This document shows, one piece after another, positions 24,140 to 32,465 of a DNA stretch of 45,510 bases. Made by a program: the position numbers and the translations under genes. Numbering within the stretch: position 1 is the first letter of the stretch; the number at the start of each line of letters is the position of its first letter. Origin of the DNA: Sphingomonadales bacterium (GTDB lineage: Bacteria; Pseudomonadota; Alphaproteobacteria; Sphingomonadales; Sphingomonadaceae); contig JAGWVC010000018.1 of NCBI GenBank assembly GCA_018971065.1, positions 1 through 45,510 on the forward strand, in the 5' to 3' direction. The notes under the pieces were generated by a model. The model saw nothing but the letters and a program-made list of their open reading frames with translations. It ran no database searches and was not told the origin of the DNA.

Positions 24140-24889
24140 ATGCACCGCAATCTTGAATGCAGCGAAGCCGAATGGGAAGCACGCCGGCAACTGGCCGCCT
24201 GCTACCGCATCTTCGATCATCTCGGCTGGTCCGAATCGATCTACAACCACATCTCGCTGCGCGTGCCGGGGGAGGACAATGCCTTCCTGATCAACCCTTT
24301 CGGCCTGCTCTACTCAGAGGTCTGCGCCTCCAACCTCGTCAAGATCGACATTGATGGCAACAAGCTGGATGACAGTCCCTGGCCGGTGAACCAGGCGGGA
24401 TTCGTCCAGCATTCCTACTTCCACAGGCACGTCCCCTGGGCCCATGCGATCTGCCACACCCATACGGTGGAGACCATGGCGGTCTGCTCGCTCGAAGGCG
24501 GGCTGCAGCCGATCAACTTCTATGCCAGCACCTATATCGGCCACCTTGCCTATCACGATTTCGAAGGGGTTACCGTGCGGCCCGAGGAGGGCGCGCGGCT
24601 GCTCGCGAACCTGGGTGACAAGCGCGTGCTGATGCTGCGCAACCACGGCCCCGTGGTGCTTTCGCCCACCCTGCCGGAGATGTTCCTGACCTACTACATG
24701 CTGCAGCGCGCCTGCGAGGTGCAGTGCCTGACGCTGGCCATGGGCAAGCCGATCGTGGTGCCGCCCGAAGTGCTGGCGGTGCACCAGCGCGACATCCTGC
24801 AGGCGACCCCGCCGGGCGGCCCTGGTGTCGGCGATTTCGAAGCCTGGGTGCGGCGGATCGACAAGGTCGACCGTTCGTGGCGCGATTGA
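24140..24889 (+). CDS. Class II aldolase/adducin-family protein
   Basis: This 249-residue zinc-type aldolase-fold protein carries the metal-binding pair in CHTHTVETMAV (near residue 109), NHISLRVPGEDNAFLINPFGLLYSEV (phosphate/substrate loop) and a late RNHGPVVLSPTLPEMF histidine. The family includes fuculose-phosphate aldolases, methylthioribulose dehydratases and many uncharacterised members. This one has the bacterial adducin-like pattern often annotated simply as class II aldolase/adducin. The ATG follows GGAGAGG. It is 11 bp upstream of the [2Fe-2S] subunit gene and likely co-transcribed with it. Confidence 0.85.
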   Translation: MHRNLECSEAEWEARRQLAACYRIFDHLGWSESIYNHISLRVPGEDNAFLINPFGLLYSEVCASNLVKIDIDGNKLDDSPWPVNQAGFVQHSYFHRHVPWAHAICHTHTVETMAVCSLEGGLQPINFYASTYIGHLAYHDFEGVTVRPEEGARLLANLGDKRVLMLRNHGPVVLSPTLPEMFLTYYMLQRACEVQCLTLAMGKPIVVPPEVLAVHQRDILQATPPGGPGVGDFEAWVRRIDKVDRSWRD

Positions 24890-24900
24890 CCGGCTGAGCC

Positions 24901-25437
24901 ATGCCGCGTCTTACCGTCAATGACCGTCCGGTCGAATTCCGCATGGACCCGCAGACCCCGCTGCTCTGGGCACTGCGCGACGCCGCAAACCTCACCGGCA
25001 CCAAATATGGTTGCGGCGTGGGCGATTGCGGTGCCTGCATGGTGCTGGTCGATGGCGAGGCGCTGCGGTCGTGCATGATCTCGCTGGCGGAGACCGAGGG
25101 GCGGGTGGTCACCACCATCGAAGCGCTGTCGCGTGATCGCTCGCACCCGGTGCAGCAGGCGCTGGTGGCCGAGCAGGCGATCCAGTGCGGTTTCTGCACC
25201 CCCGGCATCGCCATCGCCGCCGCCGCGCTGCTGGCGAAGAACGCCGACCCGAGCGAGGATGAGATCAAGGCCGCGGTGCAGGGCCTGTGCCGCTGCGGCG
25301 TCTACCCCCGCCTTATCCGCGCCATCCAGCGCGCGGGCCGGGTGATGCGCCGCCTCGAAACCATCAGCGCCGCGCCGGCTCCCGGCATCACCCCCGAAGA
25401 CGCGGCACGGGCGGTACCGGCGCTGAAAGGCCGCTAG
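24901..25437 (+). CDS. [2Fe-2S] subunit of a xanthine-dehydrogenase-family molybdoenzyme
   Basis: This 178-residue small subunit has a plant-ferredoxin cluster (YGCGVGDCGACMVLVDG...RSC, about 38-61) and a C-terminal four-helix cluster domain (IQCGFCTPGIAIAA and LCRCGVYPRLIRAI). That is the arrangement of the alpha subunit of isoquinoline 1-oxidoreductase and related aldehyde or N-heterocycle hydroxylases. It passes electrons from the molybdenum subunit. No molybdopterin-binding large subunit or cytochrome gene follows: the next 716 bp are non-coding repeats and the next gene is unrelated and on the other strand. It is therefore an orphan, or the partner is elsewhere or was deleted. Confidence 0.88.
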   Translation: MPRLTVNDRPVEFRMDPQTPLLWALRDAANLTGTKYGCGVGDCGACMVLVDGEALRSCMISLAETEGRVVTTIEALSRDRSHPVQQALVAEQAIQCGFCTPGIAIAAAALLAKNADPSEDEIKAAVQGLCRCGVYPRLIRAIQRAGRVMRRLETISAAPAPGITPEDAARAVPALKGR

Positions 25438-25470
25438 CCGGGGCTGGGGTGTCTTCGTGTGAAATTTTTC

Positions 25471-25606
25471 TCACGCAAAGGCGCAAAGGCGCGAAGAGGT
25501 GGTACCGCGCCGCAGGCCCTTCCCGCACAATGGCCGCCGCGCGAATTCAGGTTTGATCGGCAAAGCGGCTTCGCCGCAAGCGCAACACCTTCGCGCCTTT
25601 GCGTGA
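25471..25606. repeat. Inverted repeat of the TCACGCAAAGGCGCGAAG family
   Basis: The right arm (25589-25606) is the reverse complement of TCACGCAAAGGCGCGAAG. The left arm (25471-25496) is the same sequence with an extra AAAGGCGC tandem unit. When translated, this repeat produces the spurious SRKGAKARR peptides often seen in genome annotations. The arms are about 93 bp apart. Confidence 0.8.
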
Positions 25607-26000
25607 ACCAAAAAGGCACAGCAAAACCCCCGCCGGCGAGCGCGGGATAACGCCAGGGGAAACGCGGACGGGTACGGCCGGCGTTGGTGTGTGCCCGAAA
25701 GCCGAACGGGCGTGGCTGGCGGAACTTTTGTTCGCGAACGGCCGGGAAGGGAACCGCATAACTTCCGGCTCGGCCCTGTGGTGCGATGGCGCTGGCGGGA
25801 CGGGCTCGCGTCCTGACCGCCGGGCGGTGGGGCATACCCCAGGGTTCTGGTGCCGGATGGACCGGCACTTCCTCGCATCCTTGGTCGGAGCATCGCCTCC
25901 GTGGCGACGCCGGCCGTGCACGGGGCCTGGACGAAGCGCTTGCGCCACCGCTCCCGTCACGGGCGGGAATATAACCGATATGGTACAATATGTCAAGTGC

Positions 26001-26107
26001 CGTCGTCCCGGCGAAGGCCGGGACCGCTGGCCGCATCGATGCAAGGTGGCGCAGATACAAGGCTGCGTCGATGAGGCCAGCGGTCCCGGGGCGAGCCCGC
26101 GACGACG
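26001..26107. repeat. Imperfect long inverted repeat of the CGTCGTCCCGGCGAA family
   Basis: The arms 26001-26043 and 26064-26107 are about 43 bp each and match at most positions (shared cores GGGACCGCTGGCC and CGTCGTC), separated by about 20 bp. A partial further copy follows at about 26110-26135. It resembles dispersed palindromic intergenic elements of alphaproteobacteria. Confidence 0.8.
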
Positions 26108-26153
26108 GATTCGGTCGAGCCCGCGACGTCGGGTCAAGCCGCTCGGATTGCGT

Positions 26154-27596
26154 TCAAATCCCCATGCACAGGTACTTGATCTCCATGAAGTCATCGAGCC
26201 CATGGCGCGAGCCTTCGCGGCCGAGGCCGGATTGCTTCACCCCGCCGAACGGCGCGACTTCGGTGGAGATCAGGCCGGTGTTGATCCCGACGATGCCGGT
26301 CTCCAGCGCCTCCGCCACCCGCCATACCCGGCTGAGGTCGCGCGCGTAGAAGTACGAGGCAAGGCCGAATTCGGTGTCATTGGCGAGCGCGATGGCCTCG
26401 GCCTCGTCCTTGAAGCGGATCACGCCGGCCAGCGGCCCGAAGGTCTCTTCGCGCGCCAGCAGCATGTCGGCCTTGACGTTGGCAACCACGGTCGGCTCGA
26501 AGAAGCTGCCGCCGCGCTCGCTGCGCTTGCCGCCGGTGAGCAGCGTCGCGCCGCCGGCGAGGGCGTTTTCCAGATGCTCTTCCACCTTCTCCACCGCCGC
26601 CATGTCGATCAGCGGACCGACCACCACGCCTTCGTCCATGCCATAGCCGATCGGCATGGCCTTGGCGCGGGCGGCCAGCTTGGTGACGAATTCGTCATAG
26701 ACCCCGTCCTGCACATAGAAGCGGTTGGTGCAGACGCAGGTCTGGCCGCAGTTGCGGAACTTGGAGATGATCGCCCCTTCGACCGCGGCATCGACATCGG
26801 CATCATCGAACACCAGAAACGGTGCGTTGCCGCCCAGTTCCATCGATACCTTCTTCACCGTATCGGCGCACTGGCGCAGCAGTTCGACGCCGATCTCGGT
26901 CGATCCGGTGAAGGTCAGCTTGCGGACCTTGGGGTTGCGGGTCAGCTCGCCGCCGATGGCGCGGGCCGATCCGGTGACGACGTTGAACACGCCGGCGGGC
27001 AAGCCCGCCTGCTCGGCCAGCACCGCCAGCGCCAGCGCCGAATAGGGCGTGGCCGAGGCGGGCTTGAGCACCATGGTGCAGCCCGCTGCCAGCGCTGGAC
27101 CGAGCTTGCGACCGATCATCGCCGAGGGGAAGTTCCACGGGGTGATCGCCGCGACCACACCGATGCCCTGCTTGAGCGTGACGATGCGCCGGTCCGCCGC
27201 GTGGCTAGGCACCACCTCGCCATAGGCGCGCTTGCCCTCTTCGGCGAACCATTCGATGAAGCTGGCGGAATAGGCGATTTCGCCCTTGGCTTCGGCAAAG
27301 GGCTTGCCCTGTTCGCGGCTGAGCAATTCGCCCAGCGCATCCTGGTTGGCGATCATCAGATCGAAGAAGCGGCGCATGACCTTCGCGCGCTCGCCCGCGG
27401 TCTTCGCCCGCCAGGCAGGCAGCGCGCGTTCGGCAGCATCGATGGCGCGCTCGGTTTCTGCCGCACCCATGTTGGGAACCGTGCCCAGCACGGTGCCATT
27501 GCCCGGATCGCTGACCGGCACCGTCCCGCCGCCATCGGCATCGCACCACTGGCCGTCGATGTAGCACTGCTGGCGGAGAAACTGCTGGTAGGTCAT
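26154..27596 (-). CDS. gabD: NAD(P)-dependent succinate-semialdehyde dehydrogenase
   Basis: This 480-residue aldehyde dehydrogenase oxidises succinate semialdehyde to succinate, the last step of GABA degradation. It shows the cofactor and active-site motifs TPWNFPSAMIGRK (near residue 150), FTGSTEIG (near 230), the general base in MELGGNAPF and the catalytic cysteine in FRNCGQTCVC. The C-terminus has GINTGLISTEVAPFGGVKQSGLGREGS, which is typical of GabD and distinguishes it from general ALDHs. Length is normal. It is divergent from the other aldehyde dehydrogenase gene across 184 bp. No GABA transaminase is nearby. Confidence 0.92.
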   Translation of the reverse strand: MTYQQFLRQQCYIDGQWCDADGGGTVPVSDPGNGTVLGTVPNMGAAETERAIDAAERALPAWRAKTAGERAKVMRRFFDLMIANQDALGELLSREQGKPFAEAKGEIAYSASFIEWFAEEGKRAYGEVVPSHAADRRIVTLKQGIGVVAAITPWNFPSAMIGRKLGPALAAGCTMVLKPASATPYSALALAVLAEQAGLPAGVFNVVTGSARAIGGELTRNPKVRKLTFTGSTEIGVELLRQCADTVKKVSMELGGNAPFLVFDDADVDAAVEGAIISKFRNCGQTCVCTNRFYVQDGVYDEFVTKLAARAKAMPIGYGMDEGVVVGPLIDMAAVEKVEEHLENALAGGATLLTGGKRSERGGSFFEPTVVANVKADMLLAREETFGPLAGVIRFKDEAEAIALANDTEFGLASYFYARDLSRVWRVAEALETGIVGINTGLISTEVAPFGGVKQSGLGREGSRHGLDDFMEIKYLCMGI

Positions 27597-27677
27597 GGTC
27601 GGTCATCCTGAACGGGCTGCGGCAGCGGACATAGGCAGGCCCCGGCGCTGAGGCAACGGCGCAGCGGCAATCCATCG

Positions 27678-27704
27678 CCCTGCCGTTTGCCCTGGACGGC
27701 AGGG
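27678..27704. promoter_or_regulatory. Inverted repeat between divergent dehydrogenase genes
   Basis: CCCTGCCGT (27678-27686) and ACGGCAGGG (27696-27704) are perfect nine-base arms around a nine-base spacer, located midway between the gabD and ALDH starts. It could be an operator shared by both promoters or simply a hairpin. TTGACG (27708-27713) and TATAGC (27729-27734) nearby form a poorly spaced promoter candidate for the rightward gene. Confidence 0.45.
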
Positions 27705-27780
27705 TGATTGACGCCGCGCGGTCCACGATATAGCCATATTGCGAACGACTATTCACAATGTCGAACCAGGAGAGAGTGCC

Positions 27781-29241
27781 TTGCAGCATACGGGCTATAT
27801 CGGCGGGCAGTTTGTCGCTGGCGAAGGCGCGCGGTTCCGGGTGGAGAATCCGTCCGACGAAAGCACCGTCGCCGAAATCGCCGGGCAGAGCGAGGCGCAG
27901 GTTGCCGCCGCGCTTGCCGCCGCCCGGGGTTCGTTCGATGCCGGTGTCTGGAGCGGTATCGGCAATGCCCGGCGAGCCGACGCGATGCGCCGTTTCGCTG
28001 CCGCCATGGACAAGCGGGCCGATGCCTTGCGTGAACTGGCGCTGCGGGAGGCTGGCTGCCCGATTGGCTCTTCGGTGATGAACGCGCAGGTCACCGCGCC
28101 GCTGCGCATGACGCACGAAGCCATCGACTATTTCCTGTCGCTGCCCGAGATCGAGGAAAACCCGCTGCCGCTGCACGAGCGGGTGAACGCCATGGGCATG
28201 ACCGTGCAAAGCCTGAAACGCTGGACGCCGCTGGGGGTGGTCTCGGCGATTTCGGCCTACAACGTGCCGTTCTACACCGCGATGTGGAAGGTGGTGCCGG
28301 CGCTGCTCGCGGGCAATTCGGTGGTGCTGCGGCCCAACCCGCTGACCCCGCTGTCTGCCATGATCTTTGCCGAGGCGGCAGACGAAGCCGGCCTGCCGCC
28401 CGGGGTGATGAACGTGGTGATCGAGCAAGGGCTGGAAGGCGCGCGGCTGATGACCACCGACGATGTGGTGGACATGGTCAGCTTTACCGGATCCTGCACC
28501 GTCGGGGCGCTGGTGGCGCAGCAGGCGGCGGCCACGCTCAAGCGGGTGGTGCTGGAACTGGGCGGCAAATCGGCGCAGATCTTCCTGCCCGACGCGGTGG
28601 ACAAGGCCCCGTTGCAGGCGATGGTCATCGCCGTGGCGCACGCCGGGCAGGGCTGCGCGCTCGGCACCCGGATCTTCGTGCCCGAGGACGCCAAGGCACA
28701 GGTGCTGGACAAGGCCGCCGCGCTGATGGCGAAGATCAAGGTCGGCCCCGCCAGCGACCCCGCCACCCAGACCGGCCCGGTGATCAGCGCCGCCCAGCGC
28801 GCCCGCTGCGAGCATTTCGTCGCCGAAGCGGTGAAGCACGGCGGCCGGGTGGTCTGCGGCGGCAAGCGGCCCGAGGGGCTGGACAAGGGCTATTACTTCG
28901 AGCCGACCCTGCTCGACCTGCCGGACAATGCCAACCCGGCGGCGCAGGAGGAAATCTTCGGCCCCGTTGCGGCGGTGATCGGCTACCGCGATCTCGACCA
29001 TGCGGTGGAGATGGCCAACGATTCGCGCTTCGGCCTGTCGGGCTATGTCCACGGCGCAGACAAGGCGGCGGCGCTGCAGGTGGCACTGCGTATCCGCAGC
29101 GGCACGGTCAACGTCAACGGCGCGCTGATGAGCACCTATGCCTCGATGGGCGGTATCCGCATGAGCGGCATGGGGCGCGAGCGCGGACTGGAAGGGTTCC
29201 GCGCGTTCCAGCAGCTGTCGATGCTCAACATCGGGGCGTGA
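27781..29241 (+). CDS. NAD(P)-dependent aldehyde dehydrogenase
   Basis: This 486-residue aldehyde dehydrogenase has unknown substrate. Visible motifs are SAYNVPFYTAMWKVVPAL (cofactor pocket), SFTGSCTVGALVAQQ, the general base in LELGGKSAQI and the catalytic cysteine in HAGQGCALGTR. Near the C-terminus are EEIFGPVAAVIGY and SMGGIRMSGMGRERGLEGF. The start is taken as TTG at 27781 because CAGGAGAGAG lies seven bases upstream and homologues begin near this point; ATG 27739 would add 14 residues with a poor ribosome site. A role in catabolism of an aromatic or terpenoid aldehyde is plausible from the neighbouring DUF2889 and molybdoenzyme genes, but it is inference. Confidence 0.88.
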   Translation: MQHTGYIGGQFVAGEGARFRVENPSDESTVAEIAGQSEAQVAAALAAARGSFDAGVWSGIGNARRADAMRRFAAAMDKRADALRELALREAGCPIGSSVMNAQVTAPLRMTHEAIDYFLSLPEIEENPLPLHERVNAMGMTVQSLKRWTPLGVVSAISAYNVPFYTAMWKVVPALLAGNSVVLRPNPLTPLSAMIFAEAADEAGLPPGVMNVVIEQGLEGARLMTTDDVVDMVSFTGSCTVGALVAQQAAATLKRVVLELGGKSAQIFLPDAVDKAPLQAMVIAVAHAGQGCALGTRIFVPEDAKAQVLDKAAALMAKIKVGPASDPATQTGPVISAAQRARCEHFVAEAVKHGGRVVCGGKRPEGLDKGYYFEPTLLDLPDNANPAAQEEIFGPVAAVIGYRDLDHAVEMANDSRFGLSGYVHGADKAAALQVALRIRSGTVNVNGALMSTYASMGGIRMSGMGRERGLEGFRAFQQLSMLNIGA

Positions 29242-29259
29242 CCCGGCAGCCAAGAGCGT

Positions 29260-29369
29260 TCGTCATCCCCGCGCAGGCGGGGATCCATCTCCGGCCTTCG
29301 CCCAATCTCGCTACGTCAAGGCAATCGGCAAGCCTGGGAGATGGATTCCCGCCTGCGCGGGAATGACGA
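29260..29369. repeat. Inverted repeat pair of the TCGTCATCCCCGCGCAGGCG family
   Basis: The arms 29260-29292 and 29337-29369 are 33 bp each and differ at only two or three positions. Each arm is itself a hairpin (CCCCGCGCAGGCGGGG or CCCGCCTGCGCGGG). This is a very common dispersed intergenic repeat in proteobacteria. It gives rise to spurious MDSRLRGNDE peptides when read as protein. Confidence 0.88.
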
Positions 29370-29445
29370 AGTTAGGATGGTTGGTTCGGACCGGACCCGC
29401 CCATATCGCACCGACGTTCGCCCCGCCCTTGGCAAGGTCGCGCGC

Positions 29446-30498
29446 ATGGTGTCCAATCGGGGTAAGAACGATTCCGGGAGACTTCCGATAACCACGACTT
29501 CCCCCAGTGCCCCGCGCCTCACCGCCAATCCCTCACCGGTCCGCCGGGCGGGCTCGGTGCGGCGCACTGCTTCGATCGACGTTGCCTGGCCTGACGGAGC
29601 CGAGGGTGACCGGCTGCTGCATGGCCGGGTGCGCGATATGCTGACCCCGGCAGAAGGCGAAGCGCGGGTGCTCGATCAGGCGACCATGGAAGTGGTGCTG
29701 CGGCCCGACAAGACCATCGCCGCCATCTCCGCCGTCCCCGCGCCCGCAAACCTGCACGATCTCGTCGGCCAGCGCGGCGGCAACCATTTGCGGCTGATGA
29801 TCCGCGATACCATGCCCGAGCTGATCGATACTGCCGCGCCGCTCTACCTCGTGCTGGACGACATCTCCGGGACGTCGCTGGTCTCGTCATGGGCCTGGGC
29901 GCAGTGGACGCCGGACTGGATGGCGCGGGTGCGCGAACTGATGCCGCCCGACCAGCTGGAAAAGATGACCAATGCCCGGCTCGGCGTCTGCTGGGGGCTG
30001 CAACCGGGCAACAGCGGCACGCAGCAGCTCGGCTCGGGCAGCCACACGGTGAACGCCGCCGACGCGGGCGAGCTGCGCAATCCCGAAGACCCGGACGGCT
30101 GGCACCTCTTTCCCGAGATCGCCGGGCCCAGCTTCCGCCGAGCCCGCCGGATCGACCTGTGGCGCGACGAAACGGCCGGGCTGATTCGCGTCGAAGCCTC
30201 GTTCCAGGACAGCGCGCCTGCGCCGGGCGGCAAGCGGGTGGCGATCCACGAATATGTCCTGCGGCTCGCCGCCGATGCGCAGACGCTGGCGATCCGTTCG
30301 ATCGAGCCCGAACCCCGCATCCTGCCGTTCCACGAATGCCCCGGCGCGGTGGCGAATGCCCAGCGCATGGTCGGGGTGCCGCTGCCCGCCATCCGCGACG
30401 CGGTGCTCGACCAGCTGCGCGGCCCGGCGGGCTGCACCCACCTCAACGACGCCATGCGCGCGCTGGCGGATGTGCCCAGGCTGCTGGAACGGTTGTAG
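29446..30498 (+). CDS. DUF2889 protein
   Basis: This product of about 350 residues contains a DUF2889 domain, with matching blocks DRLLHGRVRDMLTP, VLRPDKTIAAISAVP, FHECPGAVANAQRMVGVPL and a C-terminal CTHLNDAMRALADVP. The conserved histidines and cysteines in FHECPGA and GCTHLND look like a metal site. DUF2889 genes often occur in sterol, terpenoid and aromatic degradation clusters, but no activity is established. The start is uncertain: ATG 29446 is used, and the first roughly 35 residues look unstructured. The frame is open further upstream only through the dispersed repeat, which is not coding. Confidence 0.75.
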   Translation: MVSNRGKNDSGRLPITTTSPSAPRLTANPSPVRRAGSVRRTASIDVAWPDGAEGDRLLHGRVRDMLTPAEGEARVLDQATMEVVLRPDKTIAAISAVPAPANLHDLVGQRGGNHLRLMIRDTMPELIDTAAPLYLVLDDISGTSLVSSWAWAQWTPDWMARVRELMPPDQLEKMTNARLGVCWGLQPGNSGTQQLGSGSHTVNAADAGELRNPEDPDGWHLFPEIAGPSFRRARRIDLWRDETAGLIRVEASFQDSAPAPGGKRVAIHEYVLRLAADAQTLAIRSIEPEPRILPFHECPGAVANAQRMVGVPLPAIRDAVLDQLRGPAGCTHLNDAMRALADVPRLLERL

Positions 30499-30517
30499 GT
30501 TTGCGCTCTTCCCTTGC

Positions 30518-30610
30518 AAGGAGAGGTGCCTGACAGGAGCGGAAGGGCACACCCCGTTCCGGATAGCACGACACCCCTCCGTCATCGCTTCGCGATGCCA
30601 CCTCCCCTTC
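30518..30610. repeat. Small interspersed repeat with CATCGC-TTC-GCGATG hairpin
   Basis: The ends AAGGAGAGGTG.C and G.CACCTCCCCTT are imperfect inverted copies about 90 bp apart. Inside lies a perfect hairpin at 30583-30597 flanked by CCCCTCCGT and CCACCTCCCC. Elements of this look recur in sphingomonad intergenic regions. It sits between the DUF2889 gene and the polyamine-linked operon. Confidence 0.6.
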
Positions 30611-30712
30611 CAGCGGAGGAGCTTTGCTACAGGGCGGAGCTATGGCATTCCTTGCAAACGCCCCCCACCACGTAAACCGCGAAACAATCCGACGAACGCC
30701 GTCCGGTTTTAC

Positions 30713-30740
30713 TTGCACCGCGCCCGCGAGTTCCTAGAAT
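30713..30740 (+). promoter_or_regulatory. Candidate promoter of the SPFH/polyamine operon
   Basis: TTGCAC (30713-30718) and TAGAAT (30735-30740) are spaced by 16 bp. Transcription would start near 30747, giving a leader of about 20 bases that includes GGAGG before the ATG at 30767. It is one of the better sigma-70-like matches in this GC-rich window. Confidence 0.5.
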
Positions 30741-30766
30741 CGCGCGCATCCCGATGGAGGACACCC

Positions 30767-31771
30767 ATGTTCGATTTTCTCAGGAAGCAGTTCGTCGATG
30801 TTATCGACTGGCTTGAACAGCCCGGCGATCTTGCCTGGCGCGTGCCGTTCGAGGACCGCGAGATCCAGAACGGCGCGCAGTTGACGGTGCGTGAGGGGCA
30901 AGTTGCGGCCTTCCTCAACGAAGGCAAGCTGGCCGACGTGTTCGGCCCGGGGCTGCACACGCTCGATACCGCCAACCTGCCAATCCTGACCAGCCTGATG
31001 AACTGGGACAAGGCGTTCAAGTCTCCGTTCAAGTCCGACGTGGTGTTCTTCTCGCTGAAAGAGCAGCCGGGGCTGAAATGGGGCACGCCCCAGCCGGTGA
31101 CGGTGCGCGACGCCGATCTCGGCGCGGTGCGGCTGCGCGCCTTCGGTTCCTATTCGTTCAAGATCGACAATCTGGAGGCATTCTCCACCCGGTTGCTGGG
31201 CACCATGGGCGAGCTGACCGCACCGGCGCTGGAGCCGCAGCTGCGTTCGGCCATCGTCACCTCGATGGCCACCGCGCTGGGATCGAGCGGGGTTCCCTTC
31301 CTCGATCTCGCCGCCAACCAGCAGAAGATGTCGGACCAGATCAAGGCAGAGGTCGACAAGGCCTTTGCCGAATGGGGCCTGAAATGCCTGACCTTCTTCG
31401 TCGAATCGGTCTCGCTGCCTGAAGAGGTCCAGGCCTATCTCGACAAGGGCAGCTCGGTGCGCGCGGTGGGCAATCTCGATGCCTTCACCAAGTTCCAGGC
31501 GGCTGACGCGCTGGGCAAGGCGGCGGAGAACCCGGGCGGCATGGGCGCGATCGGCGCGCAGCTCGCCGCCGGGGCCTCGCTCGGCGGGGTCTTCGCGCAG
31601 GGGCTGGGCGGCGGCTCGCCAGCAAGCGCGTCTGCTGCCGCGCCAGTCGCTGCGGCGGAGGAAGACCCCTTTGCGCTGATCGAAAAGCTGCACAAGCTGG
31701 TCACCATCGGGGCGCTCAGCCAGGAAGAATTTGACGTGAAGAAGGCGGAACTGCTCGCGCGGGTCAAGTAA
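30767..31771 (+). CDS. SPFH-domain protein with C-terminal SHOCT
   Basis: This 334-residue membrane-scaffold protein resembles B. subtilis YdjI and the so-called virion core proteins. The SPFH/band-7 region (about 30-240) includes VREGQVAAFLNEGKLADVFGPG, VRLRAFGSYSFKIDN and AEWGLKCLTFFVESVSLPEEV. A Gly/Ala-rich linker (about 265-300) precedes a SHOCT domain (EEDPFALIEKLHKLVTIGAL...EFDVKKAELLARV), a short oligomerisation motif. There is no membrane span, so it probably binds the inner face of the membrane as a ring or patch. ATG 30767 follows GGAGG by seven bases. It leads an operon with DUF4178, DUF350 and polyamine genes. Confidence 0.88.
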   Translation: MFDFLRKQFVDVIDWLEQPGDLAWRVPFEDREIQNGAQLTVREGQVAAFLNEGKLADVFGPGLHTLDTANLPILTSLMNWDKAFKSPFKSDVVFFSLKEQPGLKWGTPQPVTVRDADLGAVRLRAFGSYSFKIDNLEAFSTRLLGTMGELTAPALEPQLRSAIVTSMATALGSSGVPFLDLAANQQKMSDQIKAEVDKAFAEWGLKCLTFFVESVSLPEEVQAYLDKGSSVRAVGNLDAFTKFQAADALGKAAENPGGMGAIGAQLAAGASLGGVFAQGLGGGSPASASAAAPVAAAEEDPFALIEKLHKLVTIGALSQEEFDVKKAELLARVK

Positions 31772-31793
31772 CCGCGCCGGTTTGAAGGGGGAC

Positions 31794-32465
31794 ATGGTGG
31801 CCGAACTTGCCTGCCCGTCGTGCGGTGCACCGGTGCCGCTGCGTTCGGCGGCGATGCCCTATGCGGTCTGCTCCTATTGCCAGACGGTGATCGTCCGGCA
31901 GGACGATGGCCTGCGCGACATCGGCAAGTCTGCCGTGCTCCCCTTCGACGTCTCGCCGATCCAGCTCGGCACCACCGGCAATGCAGACGGCCAGCCGTTC
32001 GAAGTGGTTGGCCGGGTGCGCTGGGGCTGGAGCGACGGTTCGTGGAACGAATGGCTGCTGGCGCTGCGCGACGGTTCCTACCGCTGGCTGGGCGAGGCGA
32101 TGGGCCAGTTCCAGCTGCTGCGCGAAGACGAGTCGGTCTATGCCGACCCGCTGCTCAAGGCGTTCGACAGCGGCCAGCCGATCATGCTGGGCGAGACCCT
32201 GAGGGCCGGTGGCACCACCTTCGCCGCAGCTGACATCAAGCAGGCGAAATGCCTGGGCGGCGAGGGTGACCTGCCATTCCCCACCCCGGCGGGAATGGAA
32301 ATGGCCAGCGTCGACTTCCGCAGCGAGAGCGGCGAATCGCTGAGCGTCCAGCGCGATCCGCAGGGGATGAGCGCCTATCTGGGCCGCTATGTCAGCCTTG
32401 AAGACCTCACCGCGCGCAACCTGCGCGTGATCGATGGCTGGACCGTGCCGGAGACGCTGCGATGA
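31794..32465 (+). CDS. Zinc-ribbon DUF4178 protein
   Basis: This 223-residue protein begins with a zinc ribbon (CPSCGAPVPL...VCSYCQTV) followed by a DUF4178 domain (about 60-130) with FEVVGRVRWGWSDGSWNEWLLAL and YRWLGEAMGQFQLL. The function of DUF4178 is unknown, but the family is repeatedly linked to SPFH/YdjI and DUF350 genes. The start could be ATG 31794 or GTG 31797; the GGGGG ribosome site is better spaced for the latter. The stop overlaps the next gene (ATGA). It probably interacts with the SPFH protein at the membrane. Confidence 0.83.
   Translation: MVAELACPSCGAPVPLRSAAMPYAVCSYCQTVIVRQDDGLRDIGKSAVLPFDVSPIQLGTTGNADGQPFEVVGRVRWGWSDGSWNEWLLALRDGSYRWLGEAMGQFQLLREDESVYADPLLKAFDSGQPIMLGETLRAGGTTFAAADIKQAKCLGGEGDLPFPTPAGMEMASVDFRSESGESLSVQRDPQGMSAYLGRYVSLEDLTARNLRVIDGWTVPETLR

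Larger units (their letters stand above)
25438..26153. other. Repeat-rich gap without genes
   Basis: These 716 bp between the [2Fe-2S] gene and gabD hold no reading frame with a credible start and family match. They contain two pairs of inverted repeats (separate entries) and a hairpin GCGGC-TTC-GCCGC (25565-25577). There is also an AT-richer patch around 25970-26000 (TATAACCGATATGGTACAATATG) and unassigned GC-rich sequence at about 25620-25960. Together with the missing partner of the upstream gene, the stretch looks like a site of past rearrangement. Confidence 0.7.

Noticed and set aside
25459..25650. 63-residue frame beginning MKFFSRKGAKARRG
   Set aside because: It is a translation of the dispersed inverted repeat, a known source of spurious proteins.
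29341..29445. N-terminal extension of the DUF2889 protein beginning MDSRLRGNDE
   Set aside because: This peptide is the translation of a common intergenic repeat arm.
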